Shown here piece by piece: positions 54,601 to 64,000 of a stretch of DNA of 64,000 bases. Origin of the DNA: Myxococcus eversor (GTDB lineage Bacteria > Myxococcota > Myxococcia > Myxococcales > Myxococcaceae). The translations under genes and the position numbers were made by a program. Positions within the stretch are counted from its first letter, which is position 1; each line of letters starts with the position of its first letter. The DNA lies in NCBI RefSeq assembly GCF_010894455.1, contig NZ_JAAIXY010000011.1, positions 124,001 to 188,000 on the forward strand. The letters run 5' to 3'. A model generated the notes under the pieces. It saw only the letters and a program-made list of their open reading frames with translations. It ran no database searches and had not been told where the DNA came from.

Positions 54601-57600
54601 GCGGCCACACGTGTTCCCATCGTCCTCCATGCCGAGGACGATGTCGCCGTTTCAAGGGTGGAGCTCTTCCAGTTGCGCGGCAGCACCCGCGAGTCCGTCG
54701 GCGTCGCCACGGTGCCGCCGTATCGCTTCGACCTGCTGCTGCCGTCGACGCCCGACACCGTTCAGCTCATCGCGGAGGCCGTCGACAGCGCGGGTGAGAA
54801 GAACGTGGGCACCGTCTCCCTCTCGCTCGAGGTGACGGCGGACGACGAGCCGCCGATGGTGGCCTTCCGGACTCCCGCCGAGGGCACGCGTGTCTTCGCT
54901 GGCGCCAACCGGAAGGTGGACGTCGTCGTGGTGGCCACGGACAACGTCCGCGTCAAGAACGCCCGGCTCTTCCTCCAGGACCCGCTCCAGCCCGCCAACC
55001 CCGATGCGCCGGAGACGCAGGTGGGCTCGGGCGCCATCACTGGAACGCAGGAGGGCCTGTACCAGGTCTTCAAGTGGACCCTGGATGTGCCCGCCGACTT
55101 CGCGGGCAAGCCGCTGCGCCTGCGCGCCGTCGTCGTGGATGACGGGAACCGCACCGCGGAGCGCCGCCTGGTGCTCCAGGCCGTGCTGAACACCGACCCC
55201 GTCGTCCACCTGATGCTGCCCGCGCCGCGCACCGTGGTGAAGGAAGGCCAGGACGTCACCGTCACCTTCACCGTGTCGGATGACGAAGGGGTCGCCAGCT
55301 TCGCGGCTCGCTCCGGTGGCGTGACGCTGGAGCCGTTCATCGGCCCCGTCAACACGGCCATCCAGCAGAAGCTCGTCGTCCGCGCCCCCATCGTCACGCC
55401 GTCCACGCCCGCGTCCGAGCGGACGGTGGGCATCATCGCCAAGGACGTGAGCCCGGTGCCCCAGTTCGGGCACGAGGACGTGGTGCTCGACGTCATCGAC
55501 GACCTGGAGCACCCCACGGCCCTCCTGCTGTCGCCCATCCCTGGGACGGCCTCGCAGCCGCTCCAGGTGCCGAACCTGAGCAGCCTCGGACTGCGCGTCG
55601 ACGTCTCGGACGATGTCCGCGTCTCACGGGTCGCGGTGATGCTCGACGGCGTCGAAATCCAGCCGACCACGCCGCAGCAGGCGTACCTGCGCGCGAGCCA
55701 CGAGGACTTCGAGGAGGTCCGCGTCCCCAATCCCCAGGGGCCCGGCGACATCCTCGTCAGTCGGCGCTACGTGGGGACCTTCTCCGGAACAGTCCCCCTC
55801 AAGCGCACCAGCGTGGACCCCGAGGACGAGGCGCCCGAGCGGCACGTCATCTGGGCCCGCGCGTATGACCCGGCCGGCAACCCCACGGACACGTCCAAGG
55901 TCGTGTTCGATATCGTCGTCGCCGAGGACAAGCTGCCTCCCGTGGTGCGCGTCTCGCTCACGGGCGTGCCCGACGCGCGGACCTGCGTGGCCGGCTCGGA
56001 GGTGAAGCTCCAGGTCCAGGCGTCGGATGACAGCGCGGTGGAGTCTCTCTCCGTGCGCTTCGAGAACGGGGCTGACCTCACGAACCTGGAGCAGAAGCCG
56101 TCAACGCTGCCCGCGGCCAGTGTGTCGTTGACCGGCCCCTACACCCTTCCCCCGCTGACAAACGGAGAGACGCGCACCGTGAGCTTCGAGGCCACGGCGA
56201 CGGACAGCAAGGGGCGCACCACGGTGTCCGCCTATTCCTGTCTGCTGGTGGCCGACACGGCGCCCGTCGCGCGCTGGGTGTCTCCCACGAGCGGAGACCT
56301 GATTGAAGAGCAGCGCTACCAGGGCACGCTGGAGCTGCAGGACGACGTGGGTCTGCGGGCCGCATGGTTGGTGGCCTCCACGTCGGAGGTGAAGGCGGCG
56401 ACGGCCAACGACTTCGCGCTCCAGGCGACGGCGCTCGCGGGCACGCCCCAGACGCCGTTCTCGCTCGCGAACCATGCGGTGCCGGTCGCCTCACTGTCCT
56501 TCGGCGGTCAGCCGGCCAGTGGCGGGTCGCCAGGCGCACCATTCACGTTCACCGTGACGGGCGAGGACAGCGCCGTTCGCGTCACGCCGCACGTCGCCCT
56601 GGCCACGGACACCGCTCCCGGCTTCCTTCGTCTGAAAGTCGGCGCGGACTCCCACGGGGCCGAGGCCCGCGTCACCTACCATCTGCGCCCCCGTGCCTCG
56701 CTCTCGGCGGACGCGCGGGCGGAGCTGAACACCTTCAAGGCCCTGTTCCCGTCCGGCGACCTCACGCGGACCCGCGTGCTCACGCTCGACGCTGGAAATG
56801 GATACGAGGTGGACCTCGGGTTCCCGAAGAACGCCGTGGAGGTGGAGCAGATCCTCGTGGAGCTGCGAGCCCGTGGGGGCGACTCGCGTCCGGTGCTCGT
56901 GTCGGAGCTGGCGCTGCGCTACCAGTCCGGCCAGCCGTATCAGGTCCGCGCCGCGGCGGGAGGTCAGCGTCTGACGGTGGACCCGCTGTCCCCGTCGCTC
57001 AATCCAGGTCAGCTCACCTCGCGTCAGGTGGGCTTCCGCATCCCCGCGTCGTGGACGTCTCCCGACGTGCGCCTCACCACCGTCGCGGTGGACACGCGCG
57101 GTGTGGTCACCAAGGACGCTCGGAGCCTGCGGGTGGTGCCCGACACGGTGGCCCCCACCGTGTCCATCGTCGGACTGGGCGAGAGCGCGACGGCGGTGCG
57201 CAACCAGCCGTTCAAGGTCCGCCTGCGCGTCACTGACAACGCGAGCCTGTCCGGCGTCCGCTTGCTGATGGATGGCGTTGCCCAGGGTGATGACACGCTG
57301 CTGGTAGGGACGTCGCAGGAGGTGGAGGTCACCCTCCAGCGCGAGGCCCAGGGCGCCGCCGAGCTGTATGCCCAGGCGTGGGACCGCGCCGGCAACGAGA
57401 CGGTCTCCCTGCCCGCGTATGTGCAGATTGTCTCCGACGCGCCGCCGACCCTCCAGATGGACCGGCTGGTGGCGGTGGGGGAGACGCTGTACCGCACGGA
57501 GCTGGAGGGGGGCTTCGTCAGCCTGCTCCAGAACAAGAGCGCGACGCTGCACTTCACCGTCAAGGACGACGTGGGCGTGCAGTCGGTGACGACGACCTTC

Positions 57601-60600
57601 GGCTCGAACGCGCCACAGACGCAGACCTTCGCTCCGCCGCAGGTGGGGAGCAGGGCGCTGTCCGTGGGTGTCACGCCACCGGTGGGCCCGGATGGCATGC
57701 CCACGGTGTTGACCCTCACCGTCAAGGACACCGCGAACCAGGAGAAGAGCGCGCGGCTGGTCATCGAGAGCCGCAGGCCGCGTGCGCCCCAGTTGGCCAT
57801 TCTCGAGCCCGCGCAGGACGGGTACCTGGTGGAAGGCAGCATCCAGCTCCGCCTGGGCGCGCTCGCCGCGGATGACACCCAGGTCACCGGCGTGGAGTTC
57901 TTCGTCAACGGCAAGCCCGCCCTCCAACTGGAGGCGCGGGATGGCACCGTCGTGCCGACGCTGTTCGACCCCGACGGCAACCCCGTCGCCGCGGATGTCA
58001 CCGTGCGCGATGCCCTCACCGCCCTGCGCGTGGGGCCCGAGGAGATATCCCGCTTCCGCATCTTCCGAGGCCTGCTGGCGCTGCCGCCGGGCTTCGTCCG
58101 GTTGGACCCCATGCGCACCGAGAGCTTCGTGCTCCTGCGCGTCGAGGCGACGGACCTGGAAGGCAACCGCTCCTCGGTGGAGCGGCGGATTCGCATCGCG
58201 GAGGACACGGGCCTGCCGGTGGCGAACGTGCTGCGCCCCAGCCTGGGCCGCGACGTCATCGAGAACACGCCGGTGCTCATCCAGGTCCAGGCGCATGACA
58301 ACGCGTTCGTGGACCGGGTGGAGATCTACGCGGGCCCGAGCGCCGAGGGACTCAAGCTGGTCCACGTCGCCGGAGGTTTCCCTTCGGAGAACGGCCTGCC
58401 TGGCTCTCCCTTCGACGTGTACTCGCCGGTTGTCACGTTCCAGCACTCGGTGCCGAAGCTGTCCGAGCTGGGCGGCCTGGACTCCGTGCCGTATTTCATC
58501 GCCACCCGGGCCCGGGACATCTCCGGCAACCTGGGTGAGCTGGAGTACCAGCAGATCGACGTCGTGAGGGATCGCGAGCCCGCCCTCTCCATCCTGTCTC
58601 CCTCGGACGGGACGACGGCCGTGGCGAGCAACTTCCTGCCGGTGATTCTCTCCGCGGAGGACGACGTCGCCGTCACCTCCGTGTCGCTCTATCTGAATGG
58701 CGCCGCGACGCCGGTCGCCACGCTGACCCAGCCCCCGTTCCGCTTCCTGATTCCCGTGCCGGAGACGACGGGCGGCACCCTGCGGCTGCAGGGGCGCGCG
58801 GTGGACAGCTTCGGCCACATCGTCAACTCGCAGACGGTGGTGCTGACGGTGGCGGAAGACCTGCCACCCACGGTGGTCATCGCCCAGCCGGCCCATGGCG
58901 CCATCGTGACGGAGGGCCGTGACTTCTCCGTGCTGGTGGCCGCGCAGGATGACGTCGACGTCCAGCGCGTGGAGGTCACCGTGGAGGGCGGCGTGGACGG
59001 CATGCTGCGCTTCGCCAGCTCCACGCGGCCGTATGCCTTCCGCGTGCCGCTGCCGCATGGCTCCGCGTCGAGGACCCTCACCATCCGGGCGAACGCGCGG
59101 GACTCGTCGGGCAAGACAGCCGACGCGCGGGCCGTGACGGTGCTGGCGCAGGCGGACACGCAGGACCCGAAGGTGAAGCTGGTGTCTCCGGCGAACGGGT
59201 CCGCGATGGTGACGGGACTCCGGCTGGATGTGGAGGCTCGCGCCGAGGACAACGTGGGCGTGGCGGGTGTCACCTTCATGCTGAAGGTGGGCTCGGCGGA
59301 TGAAGTGGAGCTGGCCCGCGTCCCCGCGCCGCCTTACCGCTTCTCGTATCTGGTGCCCAAGGACCTCGTTCCCGACAACGGCGCGTCCGTCCCGCTGCGG
59401 TTCACCGCGAGGGCGGTGGACCTGAGCAACCGATGGGCCACGGACACCGTGACGGTGAACGCCATCGACGACAAGCCGCCAACGGTGGCCTTGAAGAACC
59501 CGCCGTTCAAGGTGGTGGCGAAGCTGCCAAGCAGCTTCCATGCGCAGACGGGTGACGACGTCGCGGTGGCCCATGTGACGTTCCTCGTGGGCCCCACCCG
59601 GGACTCGCTCGCCGAGGTCGGCCGCCGCTTCCAGTTGCCGTTCGAGCACATCTACGTGGCGGACCCGGCGGACGTGGGCAAGCGCCTGTGGATCGCCGCG
59701 CGCGCCGTGGACACCGCCGGACAGTCGACGCAGTCGGAGCCCGTCGCGTTCAACGTCGTCGCGGACCAGGTCCCCACGGTGGAGCTGACGCGGCCGGAAC
59801 CCGACGGCACCGTCTTCGCGGGCGCTCGGCTGCGCCTGGAGGCCAACGCCATCGACGTGGACAGCGGCATCGAGTCGGTGTCGTTCTTCGTGGACGGCCG
59901 CAAGGTGGCCACGGCGCTGGCTCCGGCGGGCATCCCCGGCAAACCCAACGCGTACGTGGCGAGCTTCGTCGCGCCCATTGGCAGCGGCAGCCGCGAGTTC
60001 TTCATCAAGGCCGTGGCGGTGGACAAGGCGGGGCAGGAGGCGGAGACGCCCGCCCGGAAGGTGGGCACCATCCCCGACACCACGGCGCCGAACGTGGAGC
60101 TCGTGGACCCGCCGCACCTGGATGTCGTGACGGAAGGTGAGCCGCTGTTCCTGTCGGCCTTCGCCGCCGACAACGCAGGCATCCACGACGTGGGCTTCCT
60201 CGCGAGCTACACGTCGGGGACGGGAGAGACGGTGTCGGGCGAGGTTGGCGCCTCGGCGGTCGCGGGGACCAGCTCCGCGAACCGGCCACGGTACGGCTAC
60301 TCGTGGCTGGTGCCGACGCCGCTGGCGGGCAAGGCCATCACCCTCCACGCTCGCGCGAAGGACCTGTCCGGCAACACCGCGTCGTCGCAGGTCATCCAGG
60401 TGGAGGCCGGAATGCGGCCGTCCCGGACGCCGTACAAGCCGTTTGGCGGCTCGGGGGAGAGCACCCGCCTGTCCGCGCTGGCGGTGGATGGCGCCGGCCT
60501 GGGCGTGGTGGGGGCCACCGGACTTCCGCTCGGCGCGCCGGTGCGCCGGGGCGTGGAGTTCTTCCGCGTGACGGACGCTCCGCTGGAGGCGCTGGTCGCG

Positions 60601-63600
60601 CACCCGCTGGAAGGCGTGCCGGTGGCGTCGGCCTTCCACGGGCACCTGGTGCTCGTCAGCGTCCGCCATGACCTGGCGGCTCGCAACGGAGAGCTGGTGC
60701 TGTTCGACACGAGCAACGCGGGCAACATCACGCGTCGGGGCTCCATCGAACTGTCCGGCCACGACGTGGGCGGCGTGGTGGCGGCGGGGCAGCTGGCCTT
60801 CGTCGCCAATGGCGATCAGGGCGTCGTGGTGGTGGACCTGTCGAACCTGGACTATCCCCAGCGGGTGACGACGCTGCCCACGAATGGACCGGCGCGTGAC
60901 GTGGGCGTGCTCGGCGACAAGCTGCTGGTGGCGGCGGGGACGGGCGGCCTGCGGGTGGTCGACTTGTTGGACCCGGAGCTGGGCGAGCTGGGCCATGCGG
61001 CGGTGCCGGGTGGCGCGGAGACGTTGGAAGTGGTGGGCGAGCGCGTCCACGTGGGGTGCCAGGGCGCCACGGCCTCGCTCGCCGTGGTCGACGTGCGCGC
61101 CGCGCCGCGCGTGGTGTCGCTGCTGTCGCATGCCCCGGGCCGCGCGGACCTGCTGGCCGCGGGCCAGCGCTCGGTGGCGGGCCTGGGCAACGTGTCGGTG
61201 TCCACGGTGCAGCTCATCGACCAGGACTCGCGGCCGGTGAAGGGACTGCTCACGGCCTCCATCATCGATGACGCGGGCATCGCGACGACGTCCGTTCGGG
61301 CCAATGTGCCGGCCGCGCTGGACGTGTCGATGACGGGCGACGGACTGCTGACGCTGTTCGGCCACCAGGGCGTGGCCGAGTTCACGTTGCCCCGCTTCAT
61401 CGTCACCGACGTCACGCCCGGAAACGGCGCGGAGCAGGTGGCGTTCGAGGCGCCCGAGCTGGCGCTGTCCGTGGGCTTCTCCCAGCCGGTGGACCCGGCC
61501 ACGGTGAGCGCGGCGCGGGTCATCCTGCGCGAAGGGCTGCTCAACGGCCGTGTGCTGACCACCGAGGCGCGGGTGAGCCCGACGGACAGCTACCGCATCG
61601 AGCTGCTGCTCCCCGCGGGCGTGAAGCTCGCGAGGGGCAAGGAGCACTCCATCTCCGTGGAGGCCGGGGTGGGGAGCACCTTCCAGCAGACGCTGGACAA
61701 GCGCTTCCTGTCGCGCTTCCGCACGCGCACGGCGGAGGGGCTGGTGCCGCGCGTGGACCGCGTGGAGCCTCGCGCGGGTCCGGTGGACGGTGGCACGCGC
61801 GTGACGATTCGCGGCGCCAGCTTCGAGCAGGGCGCCCGGGTGTACTTCTCCGACGCGGAGGCGACGGAGGTCTCCGTCAGTGAGTCGAAGACGGTCCTCA
61901 CCGCGCGCACGCCGCAGCAGGTGGAGGGGCCCGTGAAGGTCACCGTGGTCAACCCGGGCGGACTGCAAGGCAGCCTGCTGGGTGGCTTCATCTACATGGA
62001 CATCCTCCAGGTGAGCTTCGTCTCGCCGGCCTCCGGACCCCTGGCGGGTGGCCAGGTGGTGGAGCTGTCCGGCGCGGGCTTCCAGCAGGGCGCGGAGGTC
62101 TACTTCCGGGGCCAGGGCGCGCAGACGGCGCGAGGCAGTCTGGCCCCCTCGGCCATCGTCCTTTCTCCGGGCCGCATGCGGGTGACGACGCCTGAAGGTG
62201 GCTTCGGGCCGGCGGACATCTTCGTCGGCAATCCGGACGGGCAGACGGCGATGGCGGAGAACGCCTACCTCTACACGAACCTCGCGACGACGAAGCGGAT
62301 TGGCCGGTACCAGCCCGCCATCGATGGGACGGAAGGTCGTCCCGCGAGTCGCCTGCCGCAGGGCCGCCCCGGAGCGCTCGCGCTCGAGAAGGGCCGCGCC
62401 TATCTGCTCGCCGATGCGAACATCCAGCAGGGCGCGGATGTCATCGAGGTGCTGAAGCGCAGCACTCAGGGCGCGCTGTCCATCGTCGACATCTCCGTGC
62501 CGGAGAACTCCGAGGTGATGGGTGGCGTCTCCTTCCCTCCGCCCTATCAGCCCAAGGCGCTCGCGGTGCGGGAGCGCATCGCCTACGTGGCGGCCGAGGC
62601 CCTGGAGCTGACCCACGTGGACATGGTGGGCGAGGGCGGCCCGTCGCTGCTCGTCGTGGACGCGAGCCAGGGGACGCAACCCAAGCTCGTCATGGCGCTG
62701 CCCTATGAGGGCAAGGCGCACGATATCGCGGTGGTGGATGACCTGGCACTCGTCGCCGCGGGCGACAGTGGCCTCGCGGTGTTCTCGTTGGTGGAGCCGC
62801 TGCGTCCCACGCTGCTCGGCTCCGTGCGGTCCTTCCTGATGAAGGGCTCGGTGCGGACGCCCTCCATCGAGAAGGTGCGGATGCTCGGCCGTCACGCGGT
62901 GCTGCTCGCACGGTCTGGGAGCGACATGGCCACACTCGTGGTCGACCTGGCGCGTCCGGGCTTCCCGGTGGTGGGCGAGACGCAGGACCTGGGAGACCTG
63001 GCCATCCACTCGGGACGCGGGCTGTCGTCGTCCGGGCTGGGGGCGTCCACGGTCTCCCTGACGCCTCCCACGCAGCCTCGTCAGGTGGCGCAGGTGCCGA
63101 CCCTGGTGGGCACGCGCTTCTCGCTGTCCGCGCTGGGCACCCACCTGGGTGTGAACGCGGGCGCTGGCGTGGTGCAGCTCTCCGCGCTCTCGGAGCTGGC
63201 CACGCCGCTCGCCGTGGACGCCGTGGACCTGTGGCCCGCGACGTCGCTTTCGGATGTCGCAATCGACCAGGGCGTGGTGGCGGCCACCATCGGCACCGTC
63301 TACTCGCCGCCCGCGCAGCCAGCGCCCAATGACGGGTTCGCCGTCATCGCCGTGCCGTTCCCCATGGTGATGGCCGTGAGTCCGGCGCCGTACGCGACGG
63401 GCATTCCCACCACGGAGACGCTGGTCGCCGACCTCAACGTCGCGGTGCGCGAGGTGTCGTCGGTCAACGCGCGGCTCTATCGGATGGATGGCTCCGCCGA
63501 GGGTGAGGACCTCCCAGTGCTCGTCTCGCTGCAGGTGAGCGAAGCGGGGGTCCACCAGCTCGTCATCGACCCGAGCCAGACGCTCAGGGCGCTGACACTC

Positions 63601-64000
63601 CACCGGCTGGTCATCTCCGGCCTCCAGGCGGCGAGCACGGACGGTTCGCTCATGCCCGGGCGCTTCGTCACGGAGTTCGAGACGTCCCAGGACACCGTGG
63701 CACGACGGGTCGTCGTCGGCTCGATTTCGCCACGAGAAGGCCCCATCACCGGAGGCACGCTCGTGACGCTGACGGGCAGCGGCTTCGAGGAGGGAATGGA
63801 GGTCCGCCTGGGTGGTACTCCCGCGGAGATTGAGTCGCGCACCGCGACCCAGCTCGTCGTGCGCACGCCCGCATCGACCGTGGCTGGCGCCGCGTCGCTG
63901 GAGATTCGCAACCCGTCTGGCAGCTCGCTGATTCGCGCGGGTGCGTTCATCTACACGAAGGACCTGGCGCTGCTCTCCGTCACGCCGGGCCGAGGTCCTG
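51610..64000 (+). CDS. Giant secreted Ig-like/LVIVD/TIG multidomain protein (runs off window)
   Basis: At least 4130 codons, open to the window end. GTG 51610 has GGAGG 5 bases upstream and is followed by a Sec signal peptide (RRFSSSGVRAVLAVVCLGFA, likely cleaved after AHA at residue 26). Domains in order: an N-terminal beta-rich part; two Big_2-type Ig units (about 261-344 and 357-441); a long array of Big_7-like Ig units (about 450-2935, phrases like VKHVSFLVNGVPT and VTGVEFFVNGKPA); an LVIVD-type propeller (about 2937-3255, e.g. LAFVANGDQGVVVVDL); an SbsA-type Ig; two IPT/TIG domains (about 3377-3550); a second propeller-like part (to about 3915); another Ig unit; a TIG domain near 4035-4115. 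No transmembrane anchor is visible yet. Probably a cell-surface or secreted adhesin or matrix protein. No enzymatic domain was seen. Confidence 0.88.
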   Translation, partial: MRRFSSSGVRAVLAVVCLGFALVAHAAPPEVTAAYPLAPLRPGSQSVEIGFDIEQQVSQVLVTIQGLSATQGNFASVTNLRVERDFAGAVPFHLLVPLKAAFPDDGALTVTAIPIGPDSVPGASFSTTFDAKASPPGFAPTPVTVRAVLREEVNESGIILEVGYSGQVSSAELSMMGASALALRTVFGDLSEAEAQAFVTARRLVGRPRVSTPGRIQFFIPTLDGKVPPDGVVIADVSLQDPFGRTVHTSAVEFTSSTSFDPLISISARPESLLLDQVGRREQLQVFGNFAIAGEVDISGGRRGVLYESSNPAIVAVTQSGDVIALAQGEATVKVTYAERTKDVPVIVTDPSRIAGVRITPSTVTLERVRDTFQLKLEGRLDDAATGRVIDLTPSTLRTVWSSEDATIVSVTPEGRVTSLREGSVNIIARHTTVDDVVWTDDIRVEAQDGLPTVRLSGPTSIAAGASFEVRAVASDDVSVKHVSFLVNGVPTVIDDTAPYSLRIQAPPLAGATFKVAAIAVDSGDQESPQATLDIKVVPPAGPSTRQVVYELPTPGANLIEGLPQILRVTSGDWASGNLSPLDFQVVRFTVDGAPVGSSQTARMELRPVPNTSPQVIVAVPLWEISYVPPAGSAGTSAAIKATAVDRQGATAESSTVLVRIVGNAPPLITRRAPLGSTVEVTEKVPLSVEGTVADDAMAFGVKLALLVDGNAVATTRQDQGGQGGTAEGGQAFKLVWTPPAGSAGKRSRVEIQAIDHGGLERRIGFEAVVRLDGPPNVAIQTPTSTDSYVGGTPVTLTAAASDDSGEPPQVTWKVNNVPVGQSAVPPYRVLWRTPVVEVDGTFSITATARDAQGHELTSGAIVVGIRRDLKAPTVNILTPQHLVEVPNSQALLVTIAGFDEVSPQRVELYLDEEEIPVFVDDALGDNAGVSGSYISYTVIPVEKFFVGPLPKETLKLTTRAFDSSGNHAETSHTVTLKGDRPPTVEFLSPSPGFVGTAATRVPIVLHAEDDVAVSRVELFQLRGSTRESVGVATVPPYRFDLLLPSTPDTVQLIAEAVDSAGEKNVGTVSLSLEVTADDEPPMVAFRTPAEGTRVFAGANRKVDVVVVATDNVRVKNARLFLQDPLQPANPDAPETQVGSGAITGTQEGLYQVFKWTLDVPADFAGKPLRLRAVVVDDGNRTAERRLVLQAVLNTDPVVHLMLPAPRTVVKEGQDVTVTFTVSDDEGVASFAARSGGVTLEPFIGPVNTAIQQKLVVRAPIVTPSTPASERTVGIIAKDVSPVPQFGHEDVVLDVIDDLEHPTALLLSPIPGTASQPLQVPNLSSLGLRVDVSDDVRVSRVAVMLDGVEIQPTTPQQAYLRASHEDFEEVRVPNPQGPGDILVSRRYVGTFSGTVPLKRTSVDPEDEAPERHVIWARAYDPAGNPTDTSKVVFDIVVAEDKLPPVVRVSLTGVPDARTCVAGSEVKLQVQASDDSAVESLSVRFENGADLTNLEQKPSTLPAASVSLTGPYTLPPLTNGETRTVSFEATATDSKGRTTVSAYSCLLVADTAPVARWVSPTSGDLIEEQRYQGTLELQDDVGLRAAWLVASTSEVKAATANDFALQATALAGTPQTPFSLANHAVPVASLSFGGQPASGGSPGAPFTFTVTGEDSAVRVTPHVALATDTAPGFLRLKVGADSHGAEARVTYHLRPRASLSADARAELNTFKALFPSGDLTRTRVLTLDAGNGYEVDLGFPKNAVEVEQILVELRARGGDSRPVLVSELALRYQSGQPYQVRAAAGGQRLTVDPLSPSLNPGQLTSRQVGFRIPASWTSPDVRLTTVAVDTRGVVTKDARSLRVVPDTVAPTVSIVGLGESATAVRNQPFKVRLRVTDNASLSGVRLLMDGVAQGDDTLLVGTSQEVEVTLQREAQGAAELYAQAWDRAGNETVSLPAYVQIVSDAPPTLQMDRLVAVGETLYRTELEGGFVSLLQNKSATLHFTVKDDVGVQSVTTTFGSNAPQTQTFAPPQVGSRALSVGVTPPVGPDGMPTVLTLTVKDTANQEKSARLVIESRRPRAPQLAILEPAQDGYLVEGSIQLRLGALAADDTQVTGVEFFVNGKPALQLEARDGTVVPTLFDPDGNPVAADVTVRDALTALRVGPEEISRFRIFRGLLALPPGFVRLDPMRTESFVLLRVEATDLEGNRSSVERRIRIAEDTGLPVANVLRPSLGRDVIENTPVLIQVQAHDNAFVDRVEIYAGPSAEGLKLVHVAGGFPSENGLPGSPFDVYSPVVTFQHSVPKLSELGGLDSVPYFIATRARDISGNLGELEYQQIDVVRDREPALSILSPSDGTTAVASNFLPVILSAEDDVAVTSVSLYLNGAATPVATLTQPPFRFLIPVPETTGGTLRLQGRAVDSFGHIVNSQTVVLTVAEDLPPTVVIAQPAHGAIVTEGRDFSVLVAAQDDVDVQRVEVTVEGGVDGMLRFASSTRPYAFRVPLPHGSASRTLTIRANARDSSGKTADARAVTVLAQADTQDPKVKLVSPANGSAMVTGLRLDVEARAEDNVGVAGVTFMLKVGSADEVELARVPAPPYRFSYLVPKDLVPDNGASVPLRFTARAVDLSNRWATDTVTVNAIDDKPPTVALKNPPFKVVAKLPSSFHAQTGDDVAVAHVTFLVGPTRDSLAEVGRRFQLPFEHIYVADPADVGKRLWIAARAVDTAGQSTQSEPVAFNVVADQVPTVELTRPEPDGTVFAGARLRLEANAIDVDSGIESVSFFVDGRKVATALAPAGIPGKPNAYVASFVAPIGSGSREFFIKAVAVDKAGQEAETPARKVGTIPDTTAPNVELVDPPHLDVVTEGEPLFLSAFAADNAGIHDVGFLASYTSGTGETVSGEVGASAVAGTSSANRPRYGYSWLVPTPLAGKAITLHARAKDLSGNTASSQVIQVEAGMRPSRTPYKPFGGSGESTRLSALAVDGAGLGVVGATGLPLGAPVRRGVEFFRVTDAPLEALVAHPLEGVPVASAFHGHLVLVSVRHDLAARNGELVLFDTSNAGNITRRGSIELSGHDVGGVVAAGQLAFVANGDQGVVVVDLSNLDYPQRVTTLPTNGPARDVGVLGDKLLVAAGTGGLRVVDLLDPELGELGHAAVPGGAETLEVVGERVHVGCQGATASLAVVDVRAAPRVVSLLSHAPGRADLLAAGQRSVAGLGNVSVSTVQLIDQDSRPVKGLLTASIIDDAGIATTSVRANVPAALDVSMTGDGLLTLFGHQGVAEFTLPRFIVTDVTPGNGAEQVAFEAPELALSVGFSQPVDPATVSAARVILREGLLNGRVLTTEARVSPTDSYRIELLLPAGVKLARGKEHSISVEAGVGSTFQQTLDKRFLSRFRTRTAEGLVPRVDRVEPRAGPVDGGTRVTIRGASFEQGARVYFSDAEATEVSVSESKTVLTARTPQQVEGPVKVTVVNPGGLQGSLLGGFIYMDILQVSFVSPASGPLAGGQVVELSGAGFQQGAEVYFRGQGAQTARGSLAPSAIVLSPGRMRVTTPEGGFGPADIFVGNPDGQTAMAENAYLYTNLATTKRIGRYQPAIDGTEGRPASRLPQGRPGALALEKGRAYLLADANIQQGADVIEVLKRSTQGALSIVDISVPENSEVMGGVSFPPPYQPKALAVRERIAYVAAEALELTHVDMVGEGGPSLLVVDASQGTQPKLVMALPYEGKAHDIAVVDDLALVAAGDSGLAVFSLVEPLRPTLLGSVRSFLMKGSVRTPSIEKVRMLGRHAVLLARSGSDMATLVVDLARPGFPVVGETQDLGDLAIHSGRGLSSSGLGASTVSLTPPTQPRQVAQVPTLVGTRFSLSALGTHLGVNAGAGVVQLSALSELATPLAVDAVDLWPATSLSDVAIDQGVVAATIGTVYSPPAQPAPNDGFAVIAVPFPMVMAVSPAPYATGIPTTETLVADLNVAVREVSSVNARLYRMDGSAEGEDLPVLVSLQVSEAGVHQLVIDPSQTLRALTLHRLVISGLQAASTDGSLMPGRFVTEFETSQDTVARRVVVGSISPREGPITGGTLVTLTGSGFEEGMEVRLGGTPAEIESRTATQLVVRTPASTVAGAASLEIRNPSGSSLIRAGAFIYTKDLALLSVTPGRGP
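52960..60410 (+). repeat. Long tandem array of Big_7-like Ig domains (coding)
   Basis: About 2480 residues of the giant secreted protein consist of roughly 90-130-residue units with a shared pattern: P-x-V-x-[IL]-x-x-P opening, ATDDVxVxxVxFxVDG middle and a PPYRFxxxVP close. Unit boundaries were judged by eye, so an exact count is not given. Such arrays act as extended stalks in bacterial adhesins. Confidence 0.7.

Overview
The window reads as a myxobacterial chromosome segment (Myxococcus/Corallococcus/Cystobacter/Archangium-like). This is inferred from very high GC with strong third-position GC, a large PKS/NRPS hybrid with a TubC-type docking domain, lipoproteins with Asp-Ala-Gly-rich linkers, and giant secreted Ig-like and RHS proteins. 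No species can be named from sequence alone.

Region 1 (1-30538, minus strand) is one tightly coupled biosynthetic operon read right to left. It encodes: (i) a 2751-aa ACP-KS-AT-ACP-aminotransferase-C-A-PCP hybrid; (ii) a 1149-aa docking-C-A-PCP protein (Gly code); (iii) a 4749-aa four-module NRPS (Thr; Asn-like; aromatic-like with epimerase; Orn); (iv) a 1384-aa C-A-PCP-TE protein (Orn); (v) the start of an MFS exporter. Three of the four junctions overlap by 4-8 bases. The logic is that of the iturin/mycosubtilin class: malonate extension of an acyl starter, transamination of the beta-keto group to a beta-amino fatty acyl unit, then seven amino acids and thioesterase release. The predicted sequence is beta-aminoacyl-X-Gly-Thr(or Dhb)-Asn-like-D-aromatic-Orn-Orn, which would be a cationic lipopeptide. 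No fatty-acyl-AMP ligase is present here to load the first ACP.

Region 2 (30539-31682): an AT-rich divergent promoter with a perfect 11-bp inverted repeat, then a plus-strand arginine-deiminase/amidinotransferase-fold enzyme. That enzyme is a plausible source of ornithine or citrulline for the two Orn-type modules. A bidirectional hairpin terminator closes the region.

Region 3 (31683-34736): three parvulin-type peptidyl-prolyl isomerase (PPIase) lipoproteins, one minus and two plus. The last ends 5 bases before the next giant gene.

Region 4 (34742-51343): a 5072-aa lipoprotein with a stack of Ig-like repeats, then an RHS/YD shell and core. Its C-terminal tip carries a Cys-Gly-Glu...Cys-x-x-Cys signature of deaminase-type polymorphic toxins. 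Three short genes follow immediately, at least two of them resembling immunity proteins. The toxin tip and these genes look visibly less GC-rich than their surroundings.

Region 5 (51610-64000, running off the window): a Sec-secreted giant (at least 4130 aa) built from Big_2, Big_7-like Ig, LVIVD propeller and IPT/TIG domains. It stays open to the window edge.
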